Source: Planctomycetota bacterium | GTDB taxonomy: Bacteria > Planctomycetota > Phycisphaerae > FEN-1346 | Length of the DNA stretch: 12,499 nt | Reading direction: 5' to 3' | Assembly (NCBI GenBank): GCA_026387055.1 | Contig: JAPLML010000735.1 | Location: 1-12,499 of the forward strand | In this document: positions 11,347-12,499 of the stretch, one piece after another | Position numbering within the stretch: position 1 is the first letter of the stretch | How the letters are laid out: every line of letters begins with the position of its first letter | Notes under the pieces: model-generated | Seen by the model: the letters and a program-made list of their open reading frames with translations, nothing else | Told to the model about the DNA's origin: nothing | The model's database searches: none | Translations under genes and position numbers: made by a program

Positions 11347-12499
11347 ATGAAATATCTCTGTCCGGTTCTGGCCATCGTCGTCATCGCGGCGGGGTGCCTT
11401 TCCGCCCCGGCGGGGGAATTCCACGAGGTCATCACCTTTCGCGAACCCCTCGGCCACACGTGGACCGATGAACTCGTCCATTACGAGGTGCGGCCCGCCG
11501 ATGGCCGCGTGGCGGCGGCGTCCTTCGCCCTCGCCGACCCCGACGGCAAGCCGGCGCCCATCCAGGTGGAGATCCTCGAAGGCAAGCCCGACGCCGTTCG
11601 CCGGGCCCGCGTCTGGCTCAAGATCACGCTTCCGAAGGACCAGCAGGTCTTCTACCGCCTGAGCTGGAACGATGAGGGCCGCGCCGCCTCGCCCCCCGAT
11701 GCCGCGCCGATGGTTCGCCGCGACGGCGACCGGCTCATCCTCTCGACCGGCGCGGCCGAGGCGGCGATCGCGGCGCCGCCGAAGGCTTTCGCCGCCCCCA
11801 TCGATTTCAGGAACGCGCCCGCGCCGGTCCTCGGCGTCCGCCCCGCCGGCGACAAGACGTGGTACGGCAGTTGGTCGCTCGCCGGGGCCGCGCGGGTCCG
11901 CGAGGTCAAGACCGCCATCGAGGCCGCCGGGCCGCTCTGGGCCGAGGTGCGGGTGAAGTACAGTTTCGAGAAGAGCGGGCAGAGCTACGACGCGACCTTC
12001 CGGGCGGTCCGCGGCGAGCCGTGGATCGATGTCATAGAGAAATATCGCCTGCCCGATGAGAGCCTCGCCACGCTGACGCTTGCCGACCCGCTCAAGGCCG
12101 GCGAGGTCCTGTGGATGCCGTGGTTCGTGGGCAAGGACGGCCGCGTCGAGGCGGCGTACGACGTCCGCCGCATGCGTCTGACCGAGAAGCTCGCCGCGGA
12201 CAAGCCCCTCGCTACCCTCCGCCCCAACCGGACCCAGAGGCGCGACAACGCCCAGGTGTGCCTGGCGGTCGGTTCCGGCGACGGCCGGCCCGCCGTCGGC
12301 GCGGTGATGACGTGTCCCGGCGACTGGCTGAGGCCGTACGACCAGTTCGTGACCGTGCGGGCGCTTGAGGGCGGCCGCGGGATGGCGATGGAGTTTCCGC
12401 TGGAGGACGGGCGCCGCCGCTGGGCGCTGGTGGCGGGCCCGGTGGAGCGGTTCGACTCGAAGGCCGAACTCCAGCGCCTCATCCGCCGCAACGCCGATA
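11347..12499 (+). CDS. Large secreted protein, probably polysaccharide-active, 3' end beyond window
   Basis: Open from ATG 11347 to the window end (384 codons, incomplete). It starts with a signal peptide (MKYLCPVLAIVVIAAGCLSAPA, cleavage before GEF; the cysteine lacks a good lipobox). The mature start HEVITFREPLGHTWTDELVHYEV, then ADPDGKPAPIQVE and VWLKITLPKDQQVFYRLSW, is beta-rich and reminiscent of N-terminal domains of large planctomycete secreted enzymes, including heparinase II/III-like lyases. The segment WYGSWSLAGAARV with LWAEVRVKYSF and FRAVRGEPWIDVIEKYRLPD continues the beta pattern; LQRLIRRNAD at the edge may begin a helical domain. No catalytic residues are visible yet. AAGGAG lies 22 bases upstream, too far for a normal ribosome binding site, and no clear promoter is seen. 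Function is an inference. Confidence 0.75.
   Translation, partial: MKYLCPVLAIVVIAAGCLSAPAGEFHEVITFREPLGHTWTDELVHYEVRPADGRVAAASFALADPDGKPAPIQVEILEGKPDAVRRARVWLKITLPKDQQVFYRLSWNDEGRAASPPDAAPMVRRDGDRLILSTGAAEAAIAAPPKAFAAPIDFRNAPAPVLGVRPAGDKTWYGSWSLAGAARVREVKTAIEAAGPLWAEVRVKYSFEKSGQSYDATFRAVRGEPWIDVIEKYRLPDESLATLTLADPLKAGEVLWMPWFVGKDGRVEAAYDVRRMRLTEKLAADKPLATLRPNRTQRRDNAQVCLAVGSGDGRPAVGAVMTCPGDWLRPYDQFVTVRALEGGRGMAMEFPLEDGRRRWALVAGPVERFDSKAELQRLIRRNAD

Noticed and set aside
11010..11471. Open frame upstream of the last gene on the plus strand
   Set aside because: No family-like sequence; overlaps the true gene start at 11347 in another frame and spans palindromes.
1..12499. CRISPR array or tRNA/rRNA gene
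   Set aside because: No regularly spaced direct repeats and no cloverleaf or rRNA-like segment were recognised; the repeats present are scattered palindromes.

Overview
The window is high-GC bacterial DNA carrying one lower-GC accessory block. It looks like a planctomycete, possibly Phycisphaerae-like: it combines secreted enzymes, a PQQ-type beta-propeller protein opening ADWPRWRGPDGTG, a cytoplasmic GH57 protein, an exported isochorismatase-fold hydrolase and many short palindromic intergenic repeats. This assignment is inference; no rRNA or other marker is present.

Left part (1-2396): a C-terminal remnant of a DUF2339-type membrane protein whose upstream part is replaced by palindromic repeats; a leuD-like small subunit with its own promoter; a strong hairpin terminator; then a two-gene minus-strand unit (O-methyltransferase-like gene preceded by a small secreted protein that resembles the two ends of a heparinase-like lyase). 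A divergent promoter region (2251-2396) separates this from the plus-strand genes.

Centre (2397-7783): an exported isochorismatase-family hydrolase; an alpha/beta hydrolase that appears leaderless and carries an in-frame palindromic repeat; a Tyr/Pro-rich secreted protein with a promoter, overlapping palindrome and structured leader, the leader being partly duplicated after the gene; a frameshifted PQQ beta-propeller gene on the minus strand; a 128-bp MITE-like element; and a GH57 glycosidase.

Right part (7784-12499): a repeat-rich spacer, then a lower-GC minus-strand two-gene operon encoding a BcgI-like (Type IIB) restriction-modification system: a fused nuclease-N6-methylase subunit and a two-TRD specificity subunit with overlapping frames. 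After a 494-base spacer with tight palindromes comes the start of a large secreted protein, probably polysaccharide-active, running off the window end.

No convincing wholly new system is seen. The most distinctive signals are the restriction-modification island, the palindromic repeat families (one copy is translated inside an enzyme gene), two promoters of identical -35/-10 sequence of which one lies so close to the ATG that the mRNA should be leaderless, and the duplicated leader around the Tyr/Pro-rich gene. All calls rest on reading the sequence and family knowledge; no database search was run.
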